From assembly GCF_900107395.1 (NCBI RefSeq), contig NZ_FNPW01000001.1:112124-150073 (forward strand): a stretch of 37,950 bases of DNA. Reading direction: 5' to 3'. Made by a program: the position numbers and the translations under genes. Of the stretch, positions 30,919-37,950 are shown in pieces. Source of the DNA: Pseudomonas sp. NFIX28 (lineage in GTDB: Bacteria > Pseudomonadota > Gammaproteobacteria > Pseudomonadales > Pseudomonadaceae). The notes under the pieces are model-generated. The model saw nothing but the letters and a program-made list of their open reading frames with translations, searched no databases and was not told the origin of the DNA. Within the stretch, counting starts at the first letter, position 1. Each line of letters opens with the position of its first letter.

Positions 30919-31680
30919 TCACAGCCCGCTGCGGAGCAGTTCCAGGAACCGCGGGCTCGCGTCTATCGAATTGTGCCCCGCGCCCGGGACGACCTCGAGC
31001 CTGGCCACGCCGGGGGCGAAATGCGCATAGAGCGTCTCGGTGCTTGAACGCGGGATGACTTCGTCGTGTTCGGCGGCGATCAGCAAAGTCGGCACGGCGA
31101 TGTGCGGTGCGTATTTCCAGGATTCGAACTTGTCCCGCAGCAGCCACCTCACCGGAAGATAGGGAAACTGGCTGGCGGCGAACTCCTGCAGGCTATGGAA
31201 CGGCGTGATCAGCACCAGGCGCGATGCCGGACGCTGGCTGGCCAGGCGCACGGCGACAGCCGAGCCGAGGCTGCGCCCGACCACCACGATACGCGGGTGG
31301 GCGGCTTGCACCTTGTCGAACAAGGCCATGGCATCGCGCGTGATGGCCGCCTCGGAGGGCGATCCGGAACTGCCGCCATAGCCTCGGTAGTGCAGCAGGT
31401 AGAGTGCATGCTCGGGAAAGGCTCGGGCAAACTCCGGCAGGTTGAGGGACACGTCCTCGGCGTTGCCGCCGAAGTAGAGCAACGCCTTCGGGCCGTCGTG
31501 GGGCCTCACGGAAACCAGCACCTCGGCGTCGGCGACCGGCAGCCTGAGCAGCGTGGCGGGGCTGGCGATGGCGCGGGGCTGGGGGAAGTAGATAAGCGAA
31601 CGCTGCAACCCCCACGCCGCGACGCAGAGCGCCAGGTACAAGGCGCCGAGCAATGCCAGGAGCGAAACCATTCGTGACAT
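30919..31680 (-). CDS. Alpha/beta hydrolase, membrane-anchored, YfhR/BEM46-like
   Basis: 253 residues. One N-terminal membrane helix (4-25) is followed by an alpha/beta hydrolase domain. The catalytic triad is Ser137 in GRSLGS, Asp206 in AEHDEVIP and His236 in GAGHNSI; the oxyanion region is LLYFGGNAED and HYRGYGGSSG precedes the nucleophile. BEM46/YfhR-type proteins are serine hydrolases of unknown natural substrate. The chosen ATG 31680 is 8 nt after GGAGG; a GTG at 31689 would overlap it. It converges on the DUF3079 gene with 19 bp between the stop codons. Confidence 0.88.
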   Translation of the reverse strand: MSRMVSLLALLGALYLALCVAAWGLQRSLIYFPQPRAIASPATLLRLPVADAEVLVSVRPHDGPKALLYFGGNAEDVSLNLPEFARAFPEHALYLLHYRGYGGSSGSPSEAAITRDAMALFDKVQAAHPRIVVVGRSLGSAVAVRLASQRPASRLVLITPFHSLQEFAASQFPYLPVRWLLRDKFESWKYAPHIAVPTLLIAAEHDEVIPRSSTETLYAHFAPGVARLEVVPGAGHNSIDASPRFLELLRSGL

Positions 31681-31689
31681 GTGGCTCAC

Positions 31690-32159
31690 CTCCGTTGGGC
31701 TATGAAACGCTGCTGAACGACTGCCGGCGGTCGCTTGCAGCGTCCCAGGATAGGCTCATATGCCGGCATTGCGCAGTCGCCGGCCAAGACGGCAGGCCTC
31801 GGCGCAGAAGGTCTTCGGCACGCTCTGAGCCTGGCCTGACGGCCCGACACGCCGGGGTTCGCCCAGCCAGGCGCAGCGCGAAACGCCAGGACGGCGGCAG
31901 ATGGCGAGCCGGGAACTATCATAAAAGTTCCCCGCTCTTATTAATTGGAGACCCGATCCGACGGGTGACATTCGGCCCGACAGGCCGGGGTTCTGCCCAG
32001 CCAGGCGCAGTGCGAAGCGCCAGGACGGCAGCAGACGGCGAGCCGGGAACTATTGGAAAAGTTCCCCGCTCTTAATTGATTAGAGACCTGATCCGACGGG
32101 TGACATTCGCCCGACAGTATCGGCGATCCCCCAATCAGTGGCTGCGCAGGGATTCTTTC
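31690..32159. other. Divergent intergenic region between hydrolase and kinase
   Basis: 470 bp without a supported gene. The hydrolase-proximal part (31690-31840) shows no clear motif beyond the ribosome site of the hydrolase. The kinase-proximal part is filled by the tandem duplication described separately. No ANR or NarL box was found. Confidence 0.6.
31841..32107. repeat. 134-bp tandem duplication upstream of the kinase gene
   Basis: GGCCCGACA begins at 31841 and 31974, GGGAAC at 31911 and 32045, and GGGTGACATTC at 31963 and 32098, so the period is 133-135 bp. The copies are roughly 90 percent alike. Each contains the hairpin GGGAAC-N10-GTTCCC (31911-31932 and 32045-32066) followed by CGCTCTTA and an AT-rich stretch. 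A truncated third start (CCCGACA) follows at about 32110. The repeat may hold promoter or leader elements for the kinase. Confidence 0.85.
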
Positions 32160-33764
32160 ATGGACGAACGATTACCCGAGATACCCGGCTATAGCGTGCA
32201 TAGCCGGCTTGGCCAAGGCGGGATGGCCGAAGTCTACCTGGCAACCCAGGAGTCGCTGCACCGTAAGGTGGCGGTGAAGGTACTGCTCAACGCCAATGAC
32301 GAGGCGTTCAGCAAGCGCTTCATCCGCGAGGGGCATATCGTCGCCTCGTTGCACCACCCCACGATCATCACCATCCACGACATCAACAGACTGGCCGATG
32401 GCCGCTACTACCTGGCCATGGAGTTCGTCGGCGGCGGCGACCTGGCCCGGCACAAGGGCGAGGTGTTCGAGCCGAGGCGCGCCCTGGATATCGTCCGGCA
32501 GATCGCTACCGGCCTCGCCGTGGTGCATGAGCAGGGCCTGATCCACCGCGATATCAAGCCGGCGAACATCCTCTTCCGCGGCGACGGCACGGTGGTGATC
32601 ACCGATTTCGGCATCGCCAAGGCGCTGGAGATGGACAGCGAGCTCACCGGGCTTGGCATCGCGGTCGGCAGCCCGGCCTATAGCAGCCCGGAACAGACGC
32701 AGTGCCAGCCGCTGGATATCCGCACCGACATCTACAGCCTGGGCGTGATCTTCCTGGAGATGCTCATCGGCACCAATCCGTTCCGCGGCGCCAGCTATAC
32801 CCAGACCGTGATGAACCACGTGCAGATGCCGGCGCCGAGCTTGCCGGCGCACATCAGCCCGTACAAGGCGCTGCTCGAGCGGATGCTGGCGAAGGACCCC
32901 AACCAGCGCTTCGCCGACTGCCGGGCGCTGCTGCAGGCGCTCGATGAGCTGGACCAGCCAGAGCATCCGGACGAACCGGACGAACCGGACGAGCCCAGCG
33001 AGGTGGAGCTGGAATCTACCCGTTTCGCGCCGGCCCTGATCGATCCTGCGCCGCCCCAGGCGGAGGCCGAGCCCGAGCCCGCCCGCCGGCGCAGCCCGAA
33101 CAGGCGCCTGGCGCTGTGGGCACTCGGCAGCCTGCTGCTGCTCGGCGCTGCCAGCGGCACCGGCCTGTACCTGCAGCAGCGGATCGAGATCACCGAGCTG
33201 CTGGCACGTGGCGAACAGCGCCTGGCGGCGGGCCAGCTGGTCGAGCCGGCGCAGGACAATGCCGAGTATTTCTTCAACCAGGCCTTGCAGCTCGACGAAG
33301 CCAACGCGCAGGCCCGACAAGGACTGCAACGGGTAGCCGCGGCGCGGATCGCCGGCTACCGGCAACTGGCCGAGCAGCGCATCGCCGAAGAACACCTGCT
33401 GGAGCCCGAGGATGACAGCGCGGTGTTCTATTACCGGCAGATACTCGGCCTGGAGCCGAGGAACGCCCAGGCGCTGGCCGGGTTGAACCAGGTGGCGCTG
33501 CTCTACGCCCAGATGAGCGAAAGCGCGTATGCCAAGGGCGATCGCGACCTGGCGCGGGCCTATATCAAGCATGGCCTGGAAGCCCATCCGGACAGCCCCG
33601 AACTACTCGCACTCCGGGACCAGCGTGAGCAGCGCAAACGCAGTGGCCAAGCGCCGCGCCCGTCCGCCGCGCCACCTTCCCCGCGGCCCTTGGCACCTCA
33701 ATCGACCAGCGAGCGGGAGGAACAGCCGAATGCGCTCAAGCGCCTGTGGAACAGGCTCTTTTGA
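32160..33764 (+). CDS. Hanks-type serine/threonine protein kinase, membrane-anchored
   Basis: 534 residues. Kinase domain about 10-262: glycine loop LGQGGMAEV (17-25), Lys40 in VAVKVL, Glu57, HRDIKPAN (129-136, catalytic Asp131), DFG (149-151), GSPAYSSPEQ activation segment and DIYSLGV. An acidic linker with EPDEPDEP repeats (about 268-282) and a Pro-rich stretch lead to one membrane helix (about 317-337). The outer part (about 338-490) has helical repeats resembling TPRs (YFFNQALQLDEANAQARQGL and a second similar unit), and the tail is Pro-rich. The outer domain may sense or scaffold. No phosphatase gene is adjacent. Start: ATG 32160 after CAGGGA, matching the family N-terminus; the frame is open further upstream, into the duplication. 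Confidence 0.9.
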   Translation: MDERLPEIPGYSVHSRLGQGGMAEVYLATQESLHRKVAVKVLLNANDEAFSKRFIREGHIVASLHHPTIITIHDINRLADGRYYLAMEFVGGGDLARHKGEVFEPRRALDIVRQIATGLAVVHEQGLIHRDIKPANILFRGDGTVVITDFGIAKALEMDSELTGLGIAVGSPAYSSPEQTQCQPLDIRTDIYSLGVIFLEMLIGTNPFRGASYTQTVMNHVQMPAPSLPAHISPYKALLERMLAKDPNQRFADCRALLQALDELDQPEHPDEPDEPDEPSEVELESTRFAPALIDPAPPQAEAEPEPARRRSPNRRLALWALGSLLLLGAASGTGLYLQQRIEITELLARGEQRLAAGQLVEPAQDNAEYFFNQALQLDEANAQARQGLQRVAAARIAGYRQLAEQRIAEEHLLEPEDDSAVFYYRQILGLEPRNAQALAGLNQVALLYAQMSESAYAKGDRDLARAYIKHGLEAHPDSPELLALRDQREQRKRSGQAPRPSAAPPSPRPLAPQSTSEREEQPNALKRLWNRLF

Positions 33765-33815
33765 TATGACGTGTTCTGCGCTGTCAGCAGCCGTATTTAT
33801 TGGCGCTGTTTGCAG

Positions 33816-33836
33816 CCGGTGCGTGCGCCGCACCGG
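33816..33836. terminator. Hairpin between convergent kinase and crotonase genes
   Basis: CCGGTGCG (33816-33823) pairs with CGCACCGG (33829-33836) around a 5-nt loop, in the 86-bp gap between two converging genes. No U tract follows on either strand. Confidence 0.5.
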
Positions 33837-33850
33837 TGACGCTATGCCCC

Positions 33851-34684
33851 TCAATCCGTGATCAACCCCGGCGTCTGGGGCGGCACATCGCCGCGCAGAT
33901 CCGGGTGGTCGCGTTCACGGAAGCGGCGCAGTCCTTCCAGGGTTTGCGGCTGATGGATGGAGCGGTTGAAACACTCGGCTTCGATGCGCAGGCCCTCGGT
34001 CAGGGGCTGGCCGTAGCCGCGGATGACCGCTTCCTTGTCCGAGCGTATGGCGGGCTGGGGCAGGGTACAGAGCAGGTGCGCCAGTTCCAGCGCGCGTTCC
34101 AGCGAGCGGCCCTTGGCGACGACCTCGTTGACCAGGCCGATAGCCAGCGCCTCGCTGGCGCAGATCACCTTGCCGGTGAGGATCAACTCCAGTGCCCGGC
34201 CCATGCCGACGATGCGTGGCAGGCGCTGGGTGCCGCCATCGCCCAGGCCGATGTTCCAGCGGCGGCAGGTCACGCCGAAGGTGGCGTGTTCCTCGGCGAT
34301 GCGCATATCGGCGAAGCAGGCCCACTCCAGGCCACCGGCGTAGGCCACGCCATTCACCGCGGCGATCACCGGTTTGTAGATATCCGTCCAGCGGCTCGGG
34401 CCGATGATCCCGGGGCGCTCGCCGCGATTGTGCGCGGCGATCTCGTCCGGGGTGGTGGGCACCAGGTCGAGTGCCGCCTTGAGGTCGCCGCCGGCACAGA
34501 AGGCCTGGTCGCCGGCTCCGGTGATGATGGCCACGAGGGCGTGCGGATCGTCGCGAAAACGGCTCCAGGCCTCGATCAATTCCAGGTGGGTGGTGGGGCC
34601 GATGCAATTGCGTTGCTGCGGCCGGTTGAAGCGGATGATCCTGATCGGTCCCTGGGTTTCGTAGTCGATTTCGGTGAAGACCAT
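33851..34684 (-). CDS. Enoyl-CoA hydratase/isomerase (crotonase) family protein
   Basis: 277 residues with the crotonase fold. Oxyanion-hole loops are GAGDQAFCAGGDL and VNGVAYAGGLEWACFADMRIA; GLGDGGTQRL follows. Against classical enoyl-CoA hydratase the first catalytic Glu (in GGLEWA) is kept but the second (QPE in rat ECH, Glu164) aligns with Cys in FGVTCRRW, while an Asp stands in GLGDGG. It may therefore be an isomerase, hydrolase or another crotonase reaction rather than hydration. The start ATG 34684 lies 10 nt after GGAGG. It lies 120 bp downstream of the antiporter gene on the same strand. Confidence 0.88.
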   Translation of the reverse strand: MVFTEIDYETQGPIRIIRFNRPQQRNCIGPTTHLELIEAWSRFRDDPHALVAIITGAGDQAFCAGGDLKAALDLVPTTPDEIAAHNRGERPGIIGPSRWTDIYKPVIAAVNGVAYAGGLEWACFADMRIAEEHATFGVTCRRWNIGLGDGGTQRLPRIVGMGRALELILTGKVICASEALAIGLVNEVVAKGRSLERALELAHLLCTLPQPAIRSDKEAVIRGYGQPLTEGLRIEAECFNRSIHQPQTLEGLRRFRERDHPDLRGDVPPQTPGLITD

Positions 34685-34804
34685 GGCCGCCACACCTCCT
34701 GTGGTTGGCGAGGAATGTCCGGTACCCGGCCTGGCTTTCGGGCGCAGGCAAGGCACAACCTGCGAGTGTAGCTCCTGGGTTTTCCCGGCCTTCCCGGTCG
34801 GTAC

Positions 34805-36091
34805 TTACCGATCGGAAGTCTGCAGGCGGCCTTTGGCCAGGGTGGATGGGGCGGGCCCGGTCCTGGCCAGGCGCCTGAGCAGCGGGGTGGTCATCAGGGT
34901 GGTGGCGATGGCCACCATCAGCAACAGGAAGAACGCGCTCTGGGAGATCAGCCCCATGTCCAGGCCCACGGAGAGCACGATGATCTCGATCAGGCCGCGG
35001 GTATTCATCAATATCGCGACGCTGCGCGAGACCTCCACGGGCAGGCCGGCCAGGCGCCCGGCGAGGTAGCAGCCGGCGGTCTTTCCCAGCACCGCGGCGA
35101 CGAAGAACGCCAGCAGCCACAGCCAGCTGTCGAGCGGCGCCAGGGCGCCGAGGTCCATCTTCAGCCCGGTGGCGGCGAAGTAGAAGGGCACCAGCCCGAT
35201 GTTGACGAAGCCTTCCATGTGGCGGTGCCAATGCTGGCGTTGCTCGCGCAGCAGCCAGCCGGCGATCAGCCCGCCCAGGGCGCTGTGCAGGCCGATCAGG
35301 GTGGTGATCCAGCCACACAGCAGGGCGGTCGCCAGCATCAGCGCCATGCTCATGTCGGCGGCGGGGGCCGCGCTGCGGGTTGCGGGCAGCCGCGTAAACA
35401 AGGTGTGCAACAACGGGCGCAAGCCCCAGCGGGCGAGGGTGAGGAACAGGGCGATGAACGTCAGCTGGCGCAACACCCCGAACAGCGAGCTGTCGCTGCT
35501 GGACAGGGCGACGATAAGGGTCAGCAGCACCCAGCCAATGATGTCGGTGATGGCGGCGGCCGCGATGCCCACCGTCCCGGCCAGCGAGTGCTCCAGCCCG
35601 AGGTCGCTGATGATGCGCACCAGCACCGGCAGGGCGGTGATCGACAGCGCGATGCCGCAGAACAGCACATAGCCGAGCCGGGGCTGGGCGGGCGCCAGGG
35701 CGTCGTGGGAAAGCAGCCCGACCATGGCCCCCAGGGCGAAGGCCAGGATCACCCCGCCGCCGGCCACCGCGAGGGCGCTGAAGCCGATCTTGTGGCTGCC
35801 CAGGTGGTTGCTGTCGAAGCGCAGGCCGATCTGGAACATCAGCAGGACCAGGCCGATATTGCCCAAGGTCTCGATGCCCAGGCGGATGGCCGCCGGAAAG
35901 ACCGCGGCATGCCACTGCGCGCCGAGGACCAGCAGCAGGCAGGGGCCCAGCAGGATGCCCACGCAGATTTCGCCGATCACCCGCGACTGCCCCCAGCGGG
36001 CCAGCAGCGCGCCGCACAGCTGGCTGGCGACGATGATTACCGCCAACTGGAAAAACGGCAGGGCCGAGAACAGTTGCTGTAGCGTCGACAT
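34805..36091 (-). CDS. Cation:proton antiporter, CPA2 family (KefB/NapA type)
   Basis: 428 residues, about 12-13 hydrophobic helices. Typical parts are GEICVGILLGP near helix 2, LLMFQIGLRFD, the unwound-helix regions GIALSITALPVLVRII and AAAITDIIGW (with the conserved Asp of the ion site), and the second-half MNTRGLIEIIVLSVGLDMGLIS. There is no C-terminal RCK/TrkA-N domain, so it is a plain exchanger rather than a Kef channel-like system. The ion (Na+ or K+) is not decidable. The gene lies 12 bp after the thioesterase stop, so they are probably one transcript. Confidence 0.9.
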   Translation of the reverse strand: MSTLQQLFSALPFFQLAVIIVASQLCGALLARWGQSRVIGEICVGILLGPCLLLVLGAQWHAAVFPAAIRLGIETLGNIGLVLLMFQIGLRFDSNHLGSHKIGFSALAVAGGGVILAFALGAMVGLLSHDALAPAQPRLGYVLFCGIALSITALPVLVRIISDLGLEHSLAGTVGIAAAAITDIIGWVLLTLIVALSSSDSSLFGVLRQLTFIALFLTLARWGLRPLLHTLFTRLPATRSAAPAADMSMALMLATALLCGWITTLIGLHSALGGLIAGWLLREQRQHWHRHMEGFVNIGLVPFYFAATGLKMDLGALAPLDSWLWLLAFFVAAVLGKTAGCYLAGRLAGLPVEVSRSVAILMNTRGLIEIIVLSVGLDMGLISQSAFFLLLMVAIATTLMTTPLLRRLARTGPAPSTLAKGRLQTSDR

Positions 36092-36103
36092 GGCGTCCTC
36101 CGC

Positions 36104-36547
36104 CTATTTTTCCGCGAGCGACTCCGCGCCAGTGGCCAGGGCGCTCAAGCGGCGCCGCGCTGTTTCGCCGAAGGGTTTCGAGCGCCGGCTCTGGGCATCG
36201 ATCTGCACGATCACGGTGCTGGCCAGGGCCGCGCAGCGACCGTCCTGGAACAGCGCCTGTTCCAGGGTCATCGAGCTTTTGCCGAGGGTGGCGACCCGGG
36301 TGCCGATCTGCACCGTGCCGGGCCAGCGCAGTTCGGCGCGCAGGTCGAGCTCCAGGCGCGCGATGACAAATTCGCTGTCGGGCTCGGCGAGCGGCGCGTG
36401 CGGGTCGTAGATGATCTCCACCCGCCCGGTTTCGAGGAAGGTGGCGAACACCGCGTTGTTCACATGGCCCTGGCGGTCGGTATCGGCGTAGCGGATCTTG
36501 TCCGAGGAACGGACGGCGAAGTCGTGCAGGGCGGGATCATTGGACAT
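36104..36547 (-). CDS. Acyl-CoA thioesterase, 4HBT hotdog family
   Basis: 147 residues, a single hotdog domain. The motif YADTDRQGHVNNAVFATFLETGR (Asp24, His28, Asn30-31, Glu39 region) is the 4-hydroxybenzoyl-CoA-thioesterase type signature, where the acidic residue assists thioester hydrolysis. Family members cleave various acyl- or aroyl-CoAs; no substrate can be named. Start: ATG 36547 with GGAGC upstream. It overlaps the end of the GST gene by 11 bp and is followed by the antiporter gene after 12 bp. Confidence 0.9.
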   Translation of the reverse strand: MSNDPALHDFAVRSSDKIRYADTDRQGHVNNAVFATFLETGRVEIIYDPHAPLAEPDSEFVIARLELDLRAELRWPGTVQIGTRVATLGKSSMTLEQALFQDGRCAALASTVIVQIDAQSRRSKPFGETARRRLSALATGAESLAEK

Positions 36548-37268
36548 GGCGTGCTCCAGTCTCGAGGGGGGTGGCCAGGGTTGCCGCGCGCGCCAGCCCG
36601 CCAAAGGCGTCCAGCAGGCGTTCGCGCCAGGCATGCAGGGCGTCGTTGGGGGCCAGCAGTTCCTCACGGCTGGTGCAGCGCGCCCACATGAACATGCCGA
36701 ATACACAATAGTCGGCGTAGGCCGGGGCTTCGCCGGCCAGGAAGGGTTGGCCTTTGAGGGTCTGGCGAAGCGGGGTCAGGATCTGGCGCAGTTGTTCCAG
36801 GTGTCGGGCCTGGGGGGCCACCAGCTGTTCCAGCGAGGTGCCGAAGTGCGCTTCGCGGGAGCTGCGGAAATATTCCCGGTCCTCGGCGGCCAGTTGTTCG
36901 TAGACATCCAGCAGGATCACCCGGGCCACGGCGGGCAGCAGCATGCTGTCGGCCCAGCGGTTGACGAAAGCCGCTAGCGCGAGGGCGTCGCGGCCGCCGA
37001 ACAGGGACGGGCGCTCGGGGTAACGCTGCTCCAGGTGCAGGGCGATGCGCCAGGAGTCGCTGATGCTCTGGTCGCCATCCACCAACACCGGAACCGCGCC
37101 CTGGCGGGAAAAGGCGATGCGCGCCTTGTCGCTGAAGCGCCAGGCGATGCGTTGGCTTTGCAGCCCCTTGTGGGCCAGGGCCATGCGGGTTTTCCAGCAG
37201 TGTGGGCTGAAGCGCAGGTCCGGGTCGGCGCCGGCCAGTTCGTAGAGGGTCAGTGAGGCGCTGCTCAT
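36537..37268 (-). CDS. Glutathione S-transferase family protein
   Basis: 243 residues: an N-terminal thioredoxin-like domain (about 1-85; FSPHCWKTRMALAHKGL with Ser21 and Cys24 as candidate glutathione contacts, and AVPVLVDGD with the cis-Pro, then ISDSWRI as the gamma-Glu site) and a C-terminal helical domain with AYADYCVFGMFMW. It resembles LigE/beta-etherase-type GSTs. The start at ATG 37268 has AAGGA and begins at the domain edge. An alternative ATG at 37325 overlaps the stop of the EamA gene (ATGA) and would add 19 residues. It overlaps the thioesterase gene by 11 bp. Confidence 0.87.
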   Translation of the reverse strand: MSSASLTLYELAGADPDLRFSPHCWKTRMALAHKGLQSQRIAWRFSDKARIAFSRQGAVPVLVDGDQSISDSWRIALHLEQRYPERPSLFGGRDALALAAFVNRWADSMLLPAVARVILLDVYEQLAAEDREYFRSSREAHFGTSLEQLVAPQARHLEQLRQILTPLRQTLKGQPFLAGEAPAYADYCVFGMFMWARCTSREELLAPNDALHAWRERLLDAFGGLARAATLATPLETGARHVQ

Positions 37269-37321
37269 GCTTGATTTTCCTTCGTTGTGGACAGTGGCCG
37301 CTGTCCGCTTATGCAGGTCGT

Positions 37322-37950
37322 TCATGGCGTGGGTCCTGGCGGCCGGGGTGTCGGCTGGCCGATGGCGCCCGGCAGCGGGCGCGGGCGTTGCGGCAGCAGG
37401 GTCAGGAGCATGCCGGCGGTCACCACCAGCAAGCCGGCGATGGCGGTGTTGTCCGCACGCTCGCCAAGCAGCAGGGCGGCTAGCACCATGGCCGTGCCCG
37501 GCACCAGCGCGGCGAAGGTGGAGCCGAGCGAAGCGCCGAGCAGCTGGACCGAGCGGCTGTAGAAGAACAAGGCCACGGTCGACACCAGCAGGCCCTGATA
37601 GACCACCTGGACGCCGATATCCCAGAGCGGCGCCTGGAGGATCCGCAGCCCGCGGCTGCCCAGGTAGACCGGCAGGTACAGGACCATCGAGCACACCGAG
37701 ACGATCGCCGTGGCGTGCAGTGCGTCGCTGCCGGACCATTTCGACACCAGGGTGTAGATCGCCCATAGCAGGCCGCCGAGCAGGAACATCAGGTAGGCGT
37801 AGGGCGAGGCCTGGGCCCCGGCGAAACTGTGCCAGCCCACCAGCAGCACCCCGCCGATGATCAGCGCGGTACCGGCATTCGCCCGGGCGCCGAGGCGGGT
37901 GCCGAACAGCTGCGCGCTGATCAGGATCGACAGCAGGATCATGCTGCCTG
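37322..37950 (-). CDS. DMT-superfamily transporter, EamA domain (5' end outside window)
   Basis: About 209 residues are visible and the frame is still open at the right edge, so the beginning is missing. There are about six to seven hydrophobic helices, covering the end of the first and all of the second EamA repeat; GSTFAALVPGTAMVLAALLLGE is the characteristic last part of the second repeat. A Pro-rich tail ends the protein. Members export amino acids, metabolites or drugs; the substrate is unknown. Its TGA overlaps an ATG at the GST gene, so they are likely one operon. Confidence 0.88.
   Translation of the reverse strand, partial: GSMILLSILISAQLFGTRLGARANAGTALIIGGVLLVGWHSFAGAQASPYAYLMFLLGGLLWAIYTLVSKWSGSDALHATAIVSVCSMVLYLPVYLGSRGLRILQAPLWDIGVQVVYQGLLVSTVALFFYSRSVQLLGASLGSTFAALVPGTAMVLAALLLGERADNTAIAGLLVVTAGMLLTLLPQRPRPLPGAIGQPTPRPPGPTP

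Noticed and set aside
32045..32070. GGAAC-N15-CCGC upstream of the kinase as an HrpL-type promoter
   Set aside because: The spacing and second block do not fit GGAAC-N16/17-CCAC, and no type III secretion gene is nearby.

Overview
The window is high-GC, densely coded chromosomal DNA that reads as a denitrifying Pseudomonas, most likely of the P. fluorescens/chlororaphis group. The evidence is the gene content and order (narXL-dnr next to narK1K2GHJI, with moaA, moaB, moeA and ubiUVT), Pseudomonas-type REP sequences, and ANR-type promoters. The species is an inference. About 26 kb is a nearly complete island for nitrate respiration and anaerobic growth; the remaining 12 kb is general accessory and housekeeping content. 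No tRNA, rRNA, CRISPR array, phage or intact insertion sequence was seen.

Layout. 1-187: REP sequences. 296-943: a divergent pdxH behind a perfect ANR box. 1040-2838: moaB-moeA (molybdenum cofactor) behind a NarL-type box. 2971-5355: ubiU-ubiV-ubiT (O2-independent ubiquinone synthesis) behind an ANR box. 5404-5892: a GNAT acetyltransferase. 6020-9285: dnr, narL and narX on the minus strand. 9286-9600: a divergent control region with two NarL boxes, an IHF match and an ANR box, laid out like E. coli narG. 9601-21145: narK1-narK2-narG-narH-narJ-narI, a NifM-like prolyl isomerase and moaA. 21146-22600: a 1.4-kb non-coding repeat island made of inverted ~235-bp arms around three ~300-bp units that each hold a REP doublet. 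22697-25598: the class III ribonucleotide reductase locus, where NrdD lacks its glycyl-radical loop and a separate 54-residue gene supplies it, followed by nrdG. 25653-30587: soxR diverging from an RND adaptor and pump pair. 30684-37950: a DUF3079 protein, an alpha/beta hydrolase, a Hanks-type Ser/Thr kinase behind a 134-bp tandem duplication, a crotonase, a CPA2 antiporter, a thioesterase, a GST and a partial EamA transporter.

How it fits together. Low oxygen (ANR) and nitrate (NarX-NarL) converge on narK1; NarK1/NarK2 import nitrate; NarGHI reduces it with quinol; MoaA, MoaB and MoeA build the cofactor of NarG; NarJ and possibly the NifM-like protein mature the enzyme; UbiUVT supply ubiquinone without O2; NrdD/NrdG supply dNTPs without O2. 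Four ANR boxes (226, 2845, 9529, 22598) each sit 28.5-29.5 bp from a -10-like hexamer, the class II spacing. Four 7-2-7 NarL-type boxes (963, 6762, 9378, 9475) share the core TACCTC-N4-GAG.

Most unusual points: the split class III reductase with a free-standing glycyl-radical peptide; a C12 homopolymer at codons 2-6 of narL that could make the nitrate response phase-variable; an ANR-driven paralogue-like PdxH, an enzyme that normally needs O2; and the nested repeat island between moaA and nrdD.
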